This document shows, piece after piece, positions 17,970 through 30,324 of a DNA stretch of 64,000 bases (position 1 is the first letter of the stretch; the number at the start of each line of letters is the position of its first letter). The position numbers were made by a program, and so were the translations under genes. The DNA is from Gilliamella bombicola (lineage in GTDB: Bacteria > Pseudomonadota > Gammaproteobacteria > Enterobacterales > Orbaceae). The notes beneath the pieces are model-generated. The model did no database searches. It was not told where the DNA came from and saw only the letters and a program-made list of their open reading frames with translations. The stretch is taken from assembly GCF_900094945.1 (NCBI RefSeq), contig NZ_FMAQ01000007.1, positions 31,128 through 95,127 on the forward strand. The letters run 5' to 3'.

Positions 17970-17983
17970 GTGATCTGCCTCAA
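17970..17983 (+). promoter_or_regulatory. FNR-like site upstream of focA-pflB
   Basis: GTGATCTGCCTCAA matches the FNR consensus TTGAT-N4-ATCAA at eight of ten positions. A TATACT -10-like box follows at 17992-17997. FNR activation of focA-pfl under anaerobiosis is known in enteric bacteria. The site centre is only about 27 bases from the start implied by TATACT, so either another start is used or the match is fortuitous. Confidence 0.4.
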
Positions 17984-18037
17984 TTTTTGAGTATACTATG
18001 CGTCTCATAAAACCCTAGTTTTTTTGAGGATGTTAGT

Positions 18038-18886
18038 TTGAGTACCGATAAACTTGTAGATTCCTATTCTCCCGCACAAATGACCCAAATTGCCGAAGAT
18101 ATTGGTAATTACAAAGTAAATAAACCCCTATATAGCACAGTTTTATCTGCGATTCTTGCAGGTGTTTTTATCTCTATTGCTTTCGTGTTTTATATTACCG
18201 TAACAACAGGAACCGCAACTGTTGCTTTTGGTTTAGCAAAATTGGTCGGTGGTATCTGTTTTTCATTGGGACTGATGCTGGTTGTTTGTTGTGGTTCAGA
18301 CTTATTTACTTCAACCGTATTAACCATTTTACCTAAAATGACTCACAAAGTGAGTTGGGCAAAAATGATCCGTAATTGGATTTTTGTCTATATCGGTAAC
18401 TTTATTGGTGCTATACTGTTTGTCACAGTTATTTGGTTTTCTGGTCAGTATATGGTTGCTAATGGTTTGTGGGGATTGAATATTTTACAAACTGCTGATC
18501 ATAAGCTACATCATACCTTTATTGAAGCTGTGTGTCTTGGTTTTCTCGCTAATTTAATGGTTTGTTTGGCTGCTTGGATGAGTTATGCTGGACGTAGTTT
18601 ACTCGATAAAATGCTCATTATGGTATTACCTGTCGCCATGTTTGTTGCCAGCGGTTTTGAGCATAGCATTGCAAATATGTTTATGATTCCAATGGGCATT
18701 GTCATTAACAATTTTGCTTCTCCTGAATTTTGGCAAGCTGTTGGTGCATCACCAGATGCATTTAAAGAGCTAACAGTAACGCATTTTATATTTAACAATT
18801 TGATTCCAGTTACAATAGGGAATATTTTAGGTGGTTTGGCTGTGGCGCTACCTTATTGGGCTTTATATTTACGTAAGCCGCATTGA
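18038..18886 (+). CDS. focA: Formate channel FocA
   Basis: FocA is a pentameric inner-membrane channel that passes formate made by pyruvate formate-lyase out of (or back into) the cell. The 282-residue protein has six hydrophobic segments. It shows the formate/nitrite transporter signatures (AGVFISIAFVFYITVTTGT, GGICFSLGLMLVVCCGSDLFT) and the pore histidine in GFEHSIANMFMIP. The start is a TTG at 18038, supported by GAGGA at 18026-18030; no ATG lies nearby upstream. pflB follows after 68 bases, the usual focA-pflB arrangement. Confidence 0.95.
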   Translation: MSTDKLVDSYSPAQMTQIAEDIGNYKVNKPLYSTVLSAILAGVFISIAFVFYITVTTGTATVAFGLAKLVGGICFSLGLMLVVCCGSDLFTSTVLTILPKMTHKVSWAKMIRNWIFVYIGNFIGAILFVTVIWFSGQYMVANGLWGLNILQTADHKLHHTFIEAVCLGFLANLMVCLAAWMSYAGRSLLDKMLIMVLPVAMFVASGFEHSIANMFMIPMGIVINNFASPEFWQAVGASPDAFKELTVTHFIFNNLIPVTIGNILGGLAVALPYWALYLRKPH

Positions 18887-18954
18887 TTTTATAATATTTA
18901 CCCTCATATATAAGAGGATAAATAGATATTTTTGTAAACCTGAGGTGAAAAACT

Positions 18955-21237
18955 ATGAGTAATTTAAACGAAGTACAAGCAGCTGCTTGGAAAGGCTTTA
19001 AAGATGGTGATTGGCAAAATAATGTTAATGTCCGCGATTTTATTCAAAAGAACTACACGCCATATGAGGGCGATGAGTCTTTCTTAGCTGGCGCAACTGA
19101 AGCGACAACTAAGTTATGGGATAAAGTAATGGAAGGCATTAAAATTGAAAATGCTACCCATGCCCCTGTGGATTTTGATACAAGTGTTATTTCGACAATT
19201 ACTGCTCATGATGCAGGTTATATTGAAAAAGATTTAGAAAAAATTGTTGGTTTACAAACTGAAAAACCACTAAAACGTGCAATTATTCCGTTTGGTGGTA
19301 TCAAAATGATCGAGAATTCTTGTAAAGCTTATAACAGAACTCTTGATCCTTTAGTTAAAAAAATCTTCACAGAATATCGTAAAACACATAACCAAGGTGT
19401 TTTTGATATCTATACCCCAGATATTCTTCGTTGTCGTAAATCAGGTGTTATCACTGGTCTTCCTGATGCTTACGGTCGTGGTCGTATTATTGGTGATTAC
19501 CGTCGTGTTGCTCTTTACGGTATCGACTACTTAATGCAAGATAAATTTGCACAATTTAATTCATTACAAGCAGATTTCGAAAACGGTGTTGATTTAGCAA
19601 TGACTATGCAACGTCGTGAAGAAATCGCAGAACAACATCGTGCGCTTGGTCAAATTAAAGAAATGGCCGCTAAATATGGTTACGATATTTCAGCACCAGC
19701 TAAAACAGCACAAGAAGCAGTGCAATGGACTTACTTCGGTTATTTAGCTGCGGTTAAATCACAAAATGGTGCAGCAATGTCATTAGGTCGTACGTCGACT
19801 TTCTTTGATATTTACTTCCAACGTGATCTTCAAGCAGGATTAATTACTGAAAAAGATGCGCAAGAAATTGTTGACCATTTCGTTATGAAATTACGTATGG
19901 TTCGTTTCTTACGTACTCCTGAATATGATGAGTTATTCTCTGGCGATCCAATTTGGGCAACTGAATCTATCGCAGGTATGGGGGTTGATGGTCGTACTTT
20001 AGTTACTAAGACTTCTTTCCGTTTCTTAAATACTTTATATACAATGGGTCCATCACCAGAACCTAATATGACTATCCTTTGGTCTGAAAAATTACCAAGT
20101 GGATTTAAAGAGTTCGCATCAAAAGTATCAATTGATACTTCATCATTACAATACGAAAATGATGATTTAATGCGTCCTGACTTTAATAATGATGACTATG
20201 CTATTGCATGTTGTGTAAGCCCAATGATTGTGGGTAAACAAATGCAATTCTTTGGTGCGCGTGCAAACCTTGCTAAAACACTTCTATACGCAATCAACGG
20301 CGGTGTGGATGAAAAATTAAAAATGCAAGTTGGTCCTAAAGAAGCGCCAATTACTGATGAATATTTAGATTTTGATACAGTATTTGCACGTTTAGATCAC
20401 TTTATGGATTGGTTAGCAAAACAATACGTAACAGCATTAAACGCTATTCACTACATGCATGATAAATATAGTTATGAAGCATCATTAATGGCATTACATG
20501 ATCGTGATGTGATTCGTACTATGGCATGTGGTATTGCCGGTCTTTCTGTTGCTGCTGACTCACTTTCTGCGATTAAATATGCAAAAGTAAAAACTATTCG
20601 TGATGAAGATGGTTTAGCGACTGACTTTGAAATCGAAGGTGAATATCCACAATTTGGTAACAATGATCCACGAGTCGATGATATTGCTGTTGATCTAGTT
20701 GAACGTTTCATGAAGAAAATTCAAAAACTTAAAACTTATCGTAATGCAATTCCTACTCAGTCAGTATTAACTATTACTTCAAACGTTGTTTATGGGAAGA
20801 AAACTGGTAATACTCCTGATGGTCGTCGTGCTGGTGCACCATTTGGACCGGGTGCTAATCCAATGCACGGACGTGACCAAAAAGGTGCGGTGGCTTCATT
20901 AACCTCTGTTGCTAAATTACCATTTGCTTATGCTAAAGACGGTATTTCTTATACTTTCTCTATCGTTCCAAATGCATTAGGTAAAGATGATGATGTGCGT
21001 AAACGTAATTTAGCCGGCTTAATGGATGGTTACTTCCATCACGAAGCAACAATTGAAGGTGGTCAACATCTAAATGTTAACGTATTAAATCGTGATACAT
21101 TATTAGATGCAATGGAGCATCCTGAAAAATATCCACAGTTAACCATTCGTGTTTCTGGATATGCGGTACGTTTCAATTCTTTAACTAAAGAGCAGCAAAA
21201 TGACGTAATTAGTCGTACATTTACGCAAGCAATGTAA
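18955..21237 (+). CDS. pflB: Formate acetyltransferase (pyruvate formate-lyase)
   Basis: PflB cleaves pyruvate with CoA to acetyl-CoA and formate in anaerobic fermentation through a glycyl radical. The 760-residue protein has the catalytic cysteine pair in [15 protein letters not shown] and the radical glycine in [12 protein letters not shown] near the C terminus. The length equals the enteric enzyme. Codon use looks strongly biased, consistent with high expression. The gene follows focA and ends in a strong terminator, so pflA is transcribed separately or by read-through. Confidence 0.99.
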   Translation: MSNLNEVQAAAWKGFKDGDWQNNVNVRDFIQKNYTPYEGDESFLAGATEATTKLWDKVMEGIKIENATHAPVDFDTSVISTITAHDAGYIEKDLEKIVGLQTEKPLKRAIIPFGGIKMIENSCKAYNRTLDPLVKKIFTEYRKTHNQGVFDIYTPDILRCRKSGVITGLPDAYGRGRIIGDYRRVALYGIDYLMQDKFAQFNSLQADFENGVDLAMTMQRREEIAEQHRALGQIKEMAAKYGYDISAPAKTAQEAVQWTYFGYLAAVKSQNGAAMSLGRTSTFFDIYFQRDLQAGLITEKDAQEIVDHFVMKLRMVRFLRTPEYDELFSGDPIWATESIAGMGVDGRTLVTKTSFRFLNTLYTMGPSPEPNMTILWSEKLPSGFKEFASKVSIDTSSLQYENDDLMRPDFNNDDYAIACCVSPMIVGKQMQFFGARANLAKTLLYAINGGVDEKLKMQVGPKEAPITDEYLDFDTVFARLDHFMDWLAKQYVTALNAIHYMHDKYSYEASLMALHDRDVIRTMACGIAGLSVAADSLSAIKYAKVKTIRDEDGLATDFEIEGEYPQFGNNDPRVDDIAVDLVERFMKKIQKLKTYRNAIPTQSVLTITSNVVYGKKTGNTPDGRRAGAPFGPGANPMHGRDQKGAVASLTSVAKLPFAYAKDGISYTFSIVPNALGKDDDVRKRNLAGLMDGYFHHEATIEGGQHLNVNVLNRDTLLDAMEHPEKYPQLTIRVSGYAVRFNSLTKEQQNDVISRTFTQAM

Positions 21238-21257
21238 TTGAGTTAATTAATTATTAA

Positions 21258-21287
21258 AATAGCGTCCTTAAGGGCGCTATTTTTTTA
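21258..21287 (+). terminator. Terminator of focA-pflB
   Basis: AATAGCGTCC and GGGCGCTATT form a 10-bp stem with one T-G wobble and a TTAA loop, followed by six T residues, 20 bases after the pflB stop. Confidence 0.93.
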
Positions 21288-21479
21288 TCAAGATTAAAAG
21301 AATATTGGTGTCAACTTTTATTAAATATCAATATGATGATAATAATTGAATACTGTTGATATTTATTCGGTATAATTAAACAAAATATAATTAGCGTCGA
21401 TTAATATAATTGGTGTAAGCCAGATGCTATCGGCGTTAAAATTATTAAAAGCAATATGGGCAATGATTAGAGATTATCT

Positions 21480-22259
21480 ATGGAACAACAAAATATTATT
21501 ATGACAACCAAATCACCTATTAAAGGCCGCATTCACTCTTTTGAATCCTTTGGTACTGTTGATGGCCCTGGAATTCGCTTTATTGTTTTTTTTCAAGGTT
21601 GTTTAATGCGTTGCTTGTATTGCCATAATCGTGATACTTGGGATTTAAAAGAGGGAAAAGAAGTCACTGTTGATGAATTGATGAAAGAAATTGTTTCTTA
21701 CAAGAGTTTTATTATGCCTAATGGTGGTGGCGTGACGGCTTCTGGTGGTGAGGCAACGCTACAAGCTGAATTTGTTACAGAATGGTTTAAAGCTTGTCAT
21801 CAAGAGGGTATTAGCACTTGTTTAGATACAAATGGTTATGCAAGACAGCTCGATCATGTTGTTGATGAACTTTTAGACGTTACTGATTTAGTTATGCTTG
21901 ACTTAAAACAAGTCAATGATGAAATTCATCAAAAATTAGTTGGTGTTCCTAATAAGCGGGTTCTCGAGTTTGCCAAATATTTACAAAAAATCAATAAACG
22001 AACTTGGATACGTTATGTGGTTGTTCCCGGATGGACCGATGATGATAATTCAGCGCATTTGCTTGGTCAATTTATTCACGGGATGGACAATATTGAGCGT
22101 GTAGAATTGCTTGCTTACCATAAAATGGGGGCATATAAATGGGATACACTTGGCGATGAATATAAGTTGGAAGGGGTTGAAGCTCCACCAAGAGAAACGC
22201 TTGATAGAATCAAAGGCATCATAGAAAGTTATGGCCATTATGTCACTTTTAGTAAATAA
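21480..22259 (+). CDS. pflA: Pyruvate formate-lyase activating enzyme (radical SAM)
   Basis: PflA uses S-adenosylmethionine and a [4Fe-4S] cluster to place the glycyl radical on PflB. The cluster cysteines are Cys41, Cys45 and Cys48 in [35 protein letters not shown] and [11 protein letters not shown] (SAM binding) are diagnostic. The product is 259 residues from the ATG at 21480, longer at the N terminus than E. coli PflA. A second ATG at 21501 is an alternative, and neither has a strong Shine-Dalgarno sequence. It lies downstream of pflB beyond a terminator. Confidence 0.96.
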   Translation: MEQQNIIMTTKSPIKGRIHSFESFGTVDGPGIRFIVFFQGCLMRCLYCHNRDTWDLKEGKEVTVDELMKEIVSYKSFIMPNGGGVTASGGEATLQAEFVTEWFKACHQEGISTCLDTNGYARQLDHVVDELLDVTDLVMLDLKQVNDEIHQKLVGVPNKRVLEFAKYLQKINKRTWIRYVVVPGWTDDDNSAHLLGQFIHGMDNIERVELLAYHKMGAYKWDTLGDEYKLEGVEAPPRETLDRIKGIIESYGHYVTFSK

Positions 22260-22278
22260 TAAATCAGCTGTTTGACAC

Positions 22279-22300
22279 AAGGCACAATGAATTGTGCCTT
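22279..22300. terminator. Bidirectional terminator between pflA and the RarD-like gene
   Basis: AAGGCACAAT and ATTGTGCCTT are perfect 10-base inverted repeats with a two-base centre. Such symmetry between convergent genes suits termination in both directions, though the T tract is short. Confidence 0.75.
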
Positions 22301-22310
22301 TTAGTATCCA

Positions 22311-23204
22311 TTAAATTCTTTTGCGTTTTATTGTTCGCATAACAAAAATCCCACCCTCCAAAGCTAGAATGCCAACCGATAGCCAAATAAATCCATATGA
22401 TACAATATGCTTTGATGAGACTGTTTCATGTAAAAATACTATTGAAATAATTGTCAGTAGTATGGGTTCTACATATCCCAATAAACCAAATAATCCCATG
22501 GGTAGTAAGCGACTTGCAACAAAATACATAGCAAAAGCTACAGCAGTGATGATGCCTAACATAGGTATATAAATATGGAAATGAGAAAGATCACTGATTA
22601 TTTTGTCTAAACGATAGTTTAAAGCACAATATACTAGGCACCCTAGGAAGATAAACAAAAAGTCAGAAAAGGTGCCAGAAATGCCATCTATTTGCAATTT
22701 GCGCCTTATTATAAAGTATATTGGGTACCCCAGAGCAATAACAGCGGTTTCCCATGAAAATGCTCCTGTAATGTAGATTTCAATAGTAACGCCTAATACA
22801 GCTAGTCCAACGGCTATTTTTTGCAAAAAACTGAGCTTTTCTTTATAAACGATCTGTCCAGAAATTACCATTGCTAATGGTAATAAAAAATAGCCTAATG
22901 AGGCGGATAATCCATGCGCATTAAGTGGTGCCCAGATAAAAATCATCATCTGTATTGTGAGCAAAAACGAAGAAAATAATAACCCCAATAAAAGAAGCGG
23001 TTGTTGTTTTATTCGACTAAATAGTGCTGTTATAGCTGACCACTGTTTTCCTGCAATGATTAATACAACTATTGCAGGAAATGAGGTTAGTAATCGCCAA
23101 CAAAAAATATCAACAACAGATAAGGGATGTAACAAAACTGGATAGTAATAAAGTAACCCAAATAAACATGATGCAAGTATTGAAAGTGCTACACCTTTTA
23201 TCAT
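22311..23204 (-). CDS. RarD-like EamA-family permease
   Basis: This 297-residue inner-membrane protein has about ten hydrophobic helices arranged as two EamA repeats. It belongs to the drug/metabolite transporter superfamily. The region around FIWAPLNAHGLSASLGYFLLPLAMVISGQIVYKEKLS and the second-repeat YVEPILLTIISIVFLHETVSSKHIVSYGFIWLSVGI closely resemble RarD. RarD proteins were named in Pseudomonas as putative chloramphenicol-sensitivity proteins; the substrate is unknown. GGTGG precedes the ATG. It lies downstream of serS but behind a terminator. Confidence 0.8.
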   Translation of the reverse strand: MIKGVALSILASCLFGLLYYYPVLLHPLSVVDIFCWRLLTSFPAIVVLIIAGKQWSAITALFSRIKQQPLLLLGLLFSSFLLTIQMMIFIWAPLNAHGLSASLGYFLLPLAMVISGQIVYKEKLSFLQKIAVGLAVLGVTIEIYITGAFSWETAVIALGYPIYFIIRRKLQIDGISGTFSDFLFIFLGCLVYCALNYRLDKIISDLSHFHIYIPMLGIITAVAFAMYFVASRLLPMGLFGLLGYVEPILLTIISIVFLHETVSSKHIVSYGFIWLSVGILALEGGIFVMRTIKRKRI

Positions 23205-23220
23205 TTTTCCACCGTTGTTA

Positions 23221-23246
23221 ATAAAAAAGCGCTAACAAGTAGCGCT
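23221..23246 (-). terminator. Terminator of serS
   Basis: On the minus strand AGCGCTA and TAGCGCT form a 7-bp stem around a five-base loop, followed by TTTTTTAT. It lies 24 bases after the serS stop. Confidence 0.9.
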
Positions 23247-23269
23247 ATTATATACATTAGAAGGCGCGT

Positions 23270-24574
<1,305 letters not shown>

Positions 24575-24715
24575 TTATTAATTAGGGAATATCTTTCTAC
24601 TTCGTTGTTATTCTAATATAGATAACAGAACATATAAATCAAAAAGTAGATTGATTTATTGATATTAAAATTTGTGAGCTTAGTATACTAGAATTATATC
24701 GGGATTCAACCTAAA

Positions 24716-24792
24716 TGGCGCACCCGAAGGGATTCGAACCCCTGACCGCTCGGTTCGAAGCCGAGTGCTCTATCCAGCTGAGCTACGGATGC
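24716..24792 (-). tRNA. tRNA-Arg (TCG)
   Basis: A 77-base cloverleaf with encoded CCA. The acceptor stem pairs GCATCCG with CGGGTGC, and the anticodon loop CTTCGAA gives anticodon TCG, reading CGA. It is nearly identical to the adjacent tRNA-Arg(ACG). The differences are in the first anticodon base, one anticodon-stem pair, one acceptor-stem base, position 26 and the discriminator. Confidence 0.95.
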
Positions 24793-24811
24793 GGGTAAGA
24801 ACGTAAAAAAA

Positions 24812-24888
24812 TGGTGCATCCGAAGGGATTCGAACCCCTGACCGCCCGGTTCGTAGCCGGGTACTCTATCCAGCTGAGCTACGGATGC
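24812..24888 (-). tRNA. tRNA-Arg (ACG)
   Basis: A 77-base cloverleaf with encoded CCA. The anticodon loop CTACGAA gives ACG, whose first base is normally edited to inosine to read CGU, CGC and CGA. It belongs to the conserved csrA / tRNA-Ser / tRNA-Arg cluster also known from E. coli (serV-argV). Confidence 0.96.
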
Positions 24889-24906
24889 ATATTTTAATTT
24901 TTTAAA

Positions 24907-24999
24907 TGGCGGTGAGAGAGGGATTCGAACCCTCGATGCAGCTTTTGACCGCATACTCCCTTAGCAGGGGAGCGCCTTCAGCCTCTCGGCCATCTCACC
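24907..24999 (-). tRNA. tRNA-Ser (GCT)
   Basis: A 93-base tRNA with the long variable arm typical of serine tRNAs and encoded CCA. The anticodon loop CTGCTAA gives GCT, reading AGC and AGU. It corresponds in position to E. coli serV next to csrA. Confidence 0.96.
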
Positions 25000-25128
25000 A
25001 AAGCATTATGACTTTGCTCAAACAACAAAATCATAATGTGTGGCGCACATATTACTTTTTACAAAAAATAAGTCAAACATTTTTTTATTTATACGTGCTG
25101 GTTGTTTATTTACTGCCCAATATTACCC

Positions 25129-25323
25129 TCAGGACTTGGGCAATTCATCGTTTATCTCTTGTGGCTGATGAATTCTGTTATATATTTCTTCTCTATGAAT
25201 AGAAACTTCTTTAGGTGCATTAATACCAACTCTGACTTGATTACCTTTTACGCCCAAGATGGTAATAACTACATCATCACCAATTATTAGTGTTTCACCT
25301 ACTCTCCTAGTTAAAATTAACAT
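25129..25323 (-). CDS. csrA: Carbon storage regulator CsrA
   Basis: CsrA is a small dimeric RNA-binding protein that controls translation and stability of mRNAs for carbon storage, motility and biofilm genes by binding GGA motifs. The 64-residue product [17 protein letters not shown]...[22 protein letters not shown] has the conserved RNA-binding residues in the first strand (Leu4, Arg6) and Arg44 in the VSIHREEI segment. An AGGAG-type site precedes its ATG. It lies between alaS and the tRNA cluster exactly as in E. coli. Confidence 0.98.
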   Translation of the reverse strand: MLILTRRVGETLIIGDDVVITILGVKGNQVRVGINAPKEVSIHREEIYNRIHQPQEINDELPKS

Positions 25324-25461
25324 TAGATCTCCTAATATCAGTTAAGTATATATCCAAACAATTTTAAGATATAGCTTCGTTAGCCTCCATCTATAAAATA
25401 GAAGATGGAATTTTAAAGAAAAACTCTAATATTTAATTATTAAACATTTGAGTATATATGG

Positions 25462-28095
25462 CTAACTTGCTTGTAATTTGCTACTGATTTCTTTTTTCAC
25501 CGAAGATAACGCTTCTGGTAACGCTGAGAGATCCGTTCCTCCTGCTTGAGCAAAATCAGGCCGCCCACCACCTTTACCACCTATCTTTAATGCTAATTGA
25601 GAAACTAATTCGCCTGCTTTAACTATATTGACTAAATCATCAGTTACACCAGCAGCTAAATTAATTTTACCATCATTAACGGCAGCTAAAATAATTACAC
25701 CTGTTTTTAATTGATTTTTAAGATCATCAATCATTGTCCGTAATAATTTTGCTTCGACGCTATCTAGTTTAGCAATAAGCAAATTTTTTTTATTGATTGT
25801 TTCACATTGATTAATCAATTGTGCACTTTCTTGGCTAGCTTTCTGTGCTTTTAATTGTTCAATCGTTCTTTCAAGCAGTTTAGTTTGATCAAGCAATTGT
25901 TCAATGCGTGTTATAACTGTAGATTTGTCACTTTTAACTAATTGTCCAATTTCAGTTAATAAATTGGATTCGTTATGTATCAGATCTATTGCATTTTGTC
26001 CAGACGTTGCCTCGATACGGCGTACACCCGATGCAATGCTTGACTCTGTTATTATTTTAAATAAACCAATATCGCCAGTTCTATCTACGTGAGTACCACC
26101 ACAAAGTTCAATTGAAAAATCGCCCATTGTTAGAACTCTAACAATATCTTCATATTTTTCACCAAATAAAGCCATAGCGCCTTTATCTTTAGCCTTATCA
26201 ATAGGCATTAGCTCAATATCTACTGGTAAATTACGACGAATTTGTTGATTAACTAAGTTCTCTATTTCAATAATTTGTTCTGGTGTAATAGCTTGATTAT
26301 GTGAAAAGTCAAAACGCAGATAGGTATCATTAACTAAAGATCCTTTTTGATGAACATGGTTACCTAAAACACGTTGTAAAGCCGCTTGTAATAAATGTGT
26401 AGCAGAATGATTACGGCGGATACGTTCGCGTAACTCGATATCAATAGCTGCAGTGATATTATCGCCAATTTTTAAAGAACCTTTAATTAGTTTTCCTAAA
26501 TGGCCAATACTTTTACCATATTTTTGGCTATCAAAAACGCTAAATTCAAGATTAGCTGCAGTTAATAAACCTTTATCACCAATTTGACCACCTGATTCTC
26601 CATAAAATGGTGTTTTGTCTAAAACGACGATAGCTTCATCACCAGCACTAATATTTTCAACCTTCTGGCCATTTTTAAATATAGCAATAACTTTTCCTAA
26701 GGATTCTGTTGCCTGATAGCCTAAAAACTCAGTTTTATCATCAAGTTTAATAACATTGCTATAATCGACATTAAATGAGCTTGATTCGCGAGCTCGTTTT
26801 CTTTGCTCTTCCATGCAATGATTAAAACCAGCTTCATCAATAGTAATATTTTTTTCACGACATACATCAGCAGTTAAATCTAGCGGGAAGCCGTAAGTAT
26901 CATAAAGTTTAAATGCAACATCACCAGGTAATATTTGACTGCTTAGTTTTGCTAGTTCTTGATCAAGTAAAAATAATCCGCGTTCTAATGTTTTTAAAAA
27001 CTGTTCTTCTTCGATTTTGAGCGCGTCTTCAACTAATTTTCGATTATTTTCTAGTTCAACTGCTGCGCTTCCCATCACATCAATTAATGGTTTAACAAGC
27101 TTGTAGAAGAAAATATTTTTTGCACCTAGCATATGCCCATGGCGTACAGCACGTCGAATAATACGTCTTAAAACATAACCTCGACCTTCGTTTGAAGGTA
27201 ATACTCCATCCGAAATTAAAAAAGCACAAGAACGAATATGGTCAGCAATAACGCGTAGAGATTTACTTTCTAAATCTTTAGTTTGAATAATATGAGCTGC
27301 ATCATTAATTAATTTTTTGAATAGATCTATTTCATAATTAGAGTTGACATGTTGCAATACTGCTGCAATGCGTTCTAGTCCCATCCCAGTATCGACCGAT
27401 GGTTTAGGTAATGGTTCCATTGTACCGTCAGGATGGCGATTAAATTGCATAAAGACAATGTTCCAAATTTCTATAAATCGGTCACCATCTTCTTCAGCGC
27501 TACCTGGAGGTCCCCCCCAAATATGATCTCCATGATCATAGAAAATTTCGGTACAAGGACCACAAGGCCCTGTATCTCCCATCTGCCAGAAATTATCTGA
27601 GGCATACGGGGCACCTTTATTATCACCAATACGAATTATGCGTTCTTTAGGTATACCTATTTCTTTTTCCCAAATTGTATAAGCTTCGTCATCTGTTTCA
27701 TAAACGGTAACGGTTAATTTATCTTTAGGTAGATTAAACCACTTTTCGCTAGTTAACAATTCCCATGCAAAATGTATTGCATCATGCTTAAAATAGTCGC
27801 CGAAACTAAAGTTACCTAACATTTCAAAAAAAGTATGGTGTCGGGCTGTATAGCCAACATTGTCTAAATCGTTATGTTTACCACCAGCACGCACGCAACG
27901 TTGTGATGTCGTTGCTCTAGTATAAGAACGCTTATCAATACCAAGAAATACATCTTTAAATTGATTCATTCCAGCATTAGTAAATAATAATGTTGGGTCA
28001 TTGTGTGGAACAAGGGAACTACTTGCGACAACTTCATGTCCTTTGTCACGGAAAAAGTCAAGAAAATTTTGACGAATTTCTGCTGTGCTTTTCAT
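25462..28095 (-). CDS. alaS: Alanyl-tRNA synthetase
   Basis: AlaS charges tRNA-Ala and edits mischarged Ser and Gly. The 877-residue protein has the class II catalytic domain at the N terminus ([44 protein letters not shown]) and the tRNA-recognition domain. The editing domain follows, with [11 protein letters not shown] and [11 protein letters not shown] as zinc ligands, then the C-Ala domain with [15 protein letters not shown]. The length is full. It lies 138 bases upstream of csrA and 196 bases downstream of recX, keeping the recA-recX-alaS-csrA order. Confidence 0.99.
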   Translation of the reverse strand: MKSTAEIRQNFLDFFRDKGHEVVASSSLVPHNDPTLLFTNAGMNQFKDVFLGIDKRSYTRATTSQRCVRAGGKHNDLDNVGYTARHHTFFEMLGNFSFGDYFKHDAIHFAWELLTSEKWFNLPKDKLTVTVYETDDEAYTIWEKEIGIPKERIIRIGDNKGAPYASDNFWQMGDTGPCGPCTEIFYDHGDHIWGGPPGSAEEDGDRFIEIWNIVFMQFNRHPDGTMEPLPKPSVDTGMGLERIAAVLQHVNSNYEIDLFKKLINDAAHIIQTKDLESKSLRVIADHIRSCAFLISDGVLPSNEGRGYVLRRIIRRAVRHGHMLGAKNIFFYKLVKPLIDVMGSAAVELENNRKLVEDALKIEEEQFLKTLERGLFLLDQELAKLSSQILPGDVAFKLYDTYGFPLDLTADVCREKNITIDEAGFNHCMEEQRKRARESSSFNVDYSNVIKLDDKTEFLGYQATESLGKVIAIFKNGQKVENISAGDEAIVVLDKTPFYGESGGQIGDKGLLTAANLEFSVFDSQKYGKSIGHLGKLIKGSLKIGDNITAAIDIELRERIRRNHSATHLLQAALQRVLGNHVHQKGSLVNDTYLRFDFSHNQAITPEQIIEIENLVNQQIRRNLPVDIELMPIDKAKDKGAMALFGEKYEDIVRVLTMGDFSIELCGGTHVDRTGDIGLFKIITESSIASGVRRIEATSGQNAIDLIHNESNLLTEIGQLVKSDKSTVITRIEQLLDQTKLLERTIEQLKAQKASQESAQLINQCETINKKNLLIAKLDSVEAKLLRTMIDDLKNQLKTGVIILAAVNDGKINLAAGVTDDLVNIVKAGELVSQLALKIGGKGGGRPDFAQAGGTDLSALPEALSSVKKEISSKLQAS

Positions 28096-28291
28096 TTATG
28101 CTTCCATATAAAACGATAGATGTTTAAATATAGTAATATACCTGTTACAACAAAAGTTGAAAAGTAAATATTCTTATATTGGGGTGGAGCTAATTAGTAC
28201 TACAAGTAAATAAGGAAAAAGAATTAGTGAGCTTTTATTTGTAATCGGTTTTACTAAATTGTATATATTGTATTCTAGATATTATGACTAT

Positions 28292-28831
28292 TTAAGTCAA
28301 TAAATTGTATACTGTTTTAATATCATCTTGCGTATAACCTCTTGTCATTAAAAATTGAATACCTTTTTGTTTTTTATTGTTATTTTTAGAATCAATTTGT
28401 TTTAGCTTTTTTATCAATTGTTCATATGCTAGATTAGTCCAGTCGATATTAGCCATTTGCAATAGTTGTTGAGTTAAATCAACTGATAAACCTCGTTGTT
28501 TGAGTTCCATTGCAATTTTATATTTTCCATAACCTTTATTTGCACGCATAACAATATATTTTTCAATATATTGCTCATCATTAATCCAATTTTGATTAAT
28601 ACAATGCTCAATTACATCCCGTATTTCTGTTTTTAGTTTGGCTAACAGGTCATGATATTCTTCATCTGTACATCGTTGTTTATTTGCAAAAAAAAATGTT
28701 ATTTTTTGGCTTAGCTCATACGAAGAGTGATCACGCTGTGCAAGTAATTGCACAGCTTTATTTAGGATTAATTTATTGAGTTTTTTCTCATTATTCAATG
28801 CTTTCATCCTCAGATGAAATATTTTCGTCAT
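28292..28831 (-). CDS. recX: RecA regulator RecX
   Basis: RecX binds RecA filaments and limits their growth and activity. The 179-residue protein carries the tandem three-helix repeats of the family, with [20 protein letters not shown] near the start and [17 protein letters not shown] in the middle. It also has [19 protein letters not shown] at the end. The coding region overlaps the 3' end of recA by 41 bases if the first ATG is used. An alternative ATG at 28807 gives an overlap of 17 bases, and neither start has an ideal ribosome site. Translational coupling to recA is therefore likely. Confidence 0.88.
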   Translation of the reverse strand: MTKIFHLRMKALNNEKKLNKLILNKAVQLLAQRDHSSYELSQKITFFFANKQRCTDEEYHDLLAKLKTEIRDVIEHCINQNWINDEQYIEKYIVMRANKGYGKYKIAMELKQRGLSVDLTQQLLQMANIDWTNLAYEQLIKKLKQIDSKNNNKKQKGIQFLMTRGYTQDDIKTVYNLLT

Positions 28832-29837
28832 CAGCCGTAAAAACAGCCGGACTATTTAGTAATAAATCACGTAGTTTGATTTCTAGTTCTTTAGCAATTT
28901 CTGGATGTTCTTGTAAGAACTTAATTGAATTAGCTTTACCTTGACCCACTTTTTCGCCATTGTAGCTATACCATGCGCCAGCTTTATCGACCAATTTGTG
29001 TTTGACTCCTAAATCAATTAGTTCACCTTCTTTTGAAATCCCACAACCATACAAAATTTGGAATTCAGTTTGTCTAAATGGTGCGGCAACTTTGTTTTTA
29101 ACCACTTTTACTCTAGTATCACTACCAATAATATCTTCGCCTTCTTTTACTGAGCCAATACGACGAATATCAAGACGAACAGAGGCATAAAATTTAAGTG
29201 CGTTACCACCGGTTGTTGTTTCAGGATTACCAAACATTACACCAATTTTCATACGAATTTGGTTGATAAATACAACTAAACAATTAGCATTTTTGATGTT
29301 TGCAGTAAGTTTACGCAAAGCTTGTGACATTAAACGAGCTTGTAATCCCATGTGAGAATCGCCCATTTCTCCTTCAATTTCAGCCTTTGGTGTTAAAGCG
29401 GCAACGGAGTCAACAATAATCACATCAACGGCACCAGAACGAACCAAAGCATCACAAATTTCAAGTGCTTGTTCACCAGTATCAGGTTGAGAAACTAATA
29501 GATCATCAACTTTTACACCTAATTTCGCAGCATAAATTGGGTCGAGAGCATGTTCAGCATCAATAAATGCACAAGTTTTACCTTCTTTTTGAGCTTGTGC
29601 TATAACCGATAAGGTGAGTGTTGTTTTACCCGATGATTCTGGTCCAAAAATTTCAACGATTCGGCCCATTGGTAAGCCGCCAATACCTAATGCAATATCT
29701 AGACCTAAAGAACCAGTAGATACCGCGTCCACATCTAACGTTTGGGTATCCCCTAAACGCATAATTGAACCTTTACCAAATTGTTTCTCGATTTGACTTA
29801 ATGCAGCGGAAAGTGCGCGTTGTTTATTTTCGTTCAT
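28791..29837 (-). CDS. recA: Recombinase RecA
   Basis: RecA forms filaments on single-stranded DNA, catalyses strand exchange and triggers LexA self-cleavage. The 348-residue protein (ATG at 29837) has Walker [10 protein letters not shown], the DNA-binding loop regions around [16 protein letters not shown] and [20 protein letters not shown], and an acidic C-terminal tail ([13 protein letters not shown]). A TTG 15 bases upstream could extend it by five residues, but the ATG gives the family-typical start [10 protein letters not shown] LexA box lies 39-58 bases upstream. Confidence 0.99.
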   Translation of the reverse strand: MNENKQRALSAALSQIEKQFGKGSIMRLGDTQTLDVDAVSTGSLGLDIALGIGGLPMGRIVEIFGPESSGKTTLTLSVIAQAQKEGKTCAFIDAEHALDPIYAAKLGVKVDDLLVSQPDTGEQALEICDALVRSGAVDVIIVDSVAALTPKAEIEGEMGDSHMGLQARLMSQALRKLTANIKNANCLVVFINQIRMKIGVMFGNPETTTGGNALKFYASVRLDIRRIGSVKEGEDIIGSDTRVKVVKNKVAAPFRQTEFQILYGCGISKEGELIDLGVKHKLVDKAGAWYSYNGEKVGQGKANSIKFLQEHPEIAKELEIKLRDLLLNSPAVFTADDENISSEDESIE

Positions 29838-29875
29838 ATTATAAAATTCCAATGAGTTAGGATATGGATATATTA

Positions 29876-29895
29876 TACTGTATTATTATACAGTA
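29876..29895 (-). promoter_or_regulatory. LexA (SOS) box of recA
   Basis: TACTGTATTATTATACAGTA is a perfect CTG-N10-CAG SOS box with the extended TACTGT..ACAGTA arms. It lies just upstream of recA, so DNA-damage induction is predicted. The lexA gene is not in the window. Confidence 0.95.
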
Positions 29896-30324
29896 TCAAG
29901 TTTTTTTATACACAAACAGTCAATTAGTTATGGGAGCTTATTCACAGTTTTTTTACCAATAGTCCATTTGGTGTAATAGTTGAAACTAACAGATGGTGAT
30001 GAAATATTAATATTCAAGATTAAATTTATTGGATTATTCTATTCATTTTATGATTATAATACTCAAACAATTTTAAACCAATAATGATTGTTTAAATATA
30101 AATAAGAAAAGCGGTGTATTTTATAAAAATTGTTATATATAACATCTAATAATAATCAAATTTTACTAGTTTAATTCAGCAATACTTACAAAAAATTCAA
30201 TTTGACAAAATGAGATTTGAAGTGTTTTTAACCTAATTTTATTTATTTAAATATTTATAATTAATTGTAATATTAATTACAAATATTTTTATAGGTTAAA
30301 ATGTACATCAAATAAAGGAAAATA
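29896..30324. other. AT-rich intergenic region between recA and pqiA
   Basis: About 430 very AT-rich bases contain the divergent promoters of recA and pqiA. Apart from the adjacent LexA box I see no gene, RNA or convincing operator. Confidence 0.6.

Noticed and set aside
17235..18037. tRNA-Asn with AT-rich DNA downstream considered as an integrated-element site
   Set aside because: No integrase, no duplicated tRNA 3' end and no foreign gene are visible.
24706..24954. Frame with repeated [15 protein letters not shown] motifs across the tRNA cluster
   Set aside because: This is the familiar false protein produced by translating tRNA genes in tandem; the cloverleaves explain the sequence.
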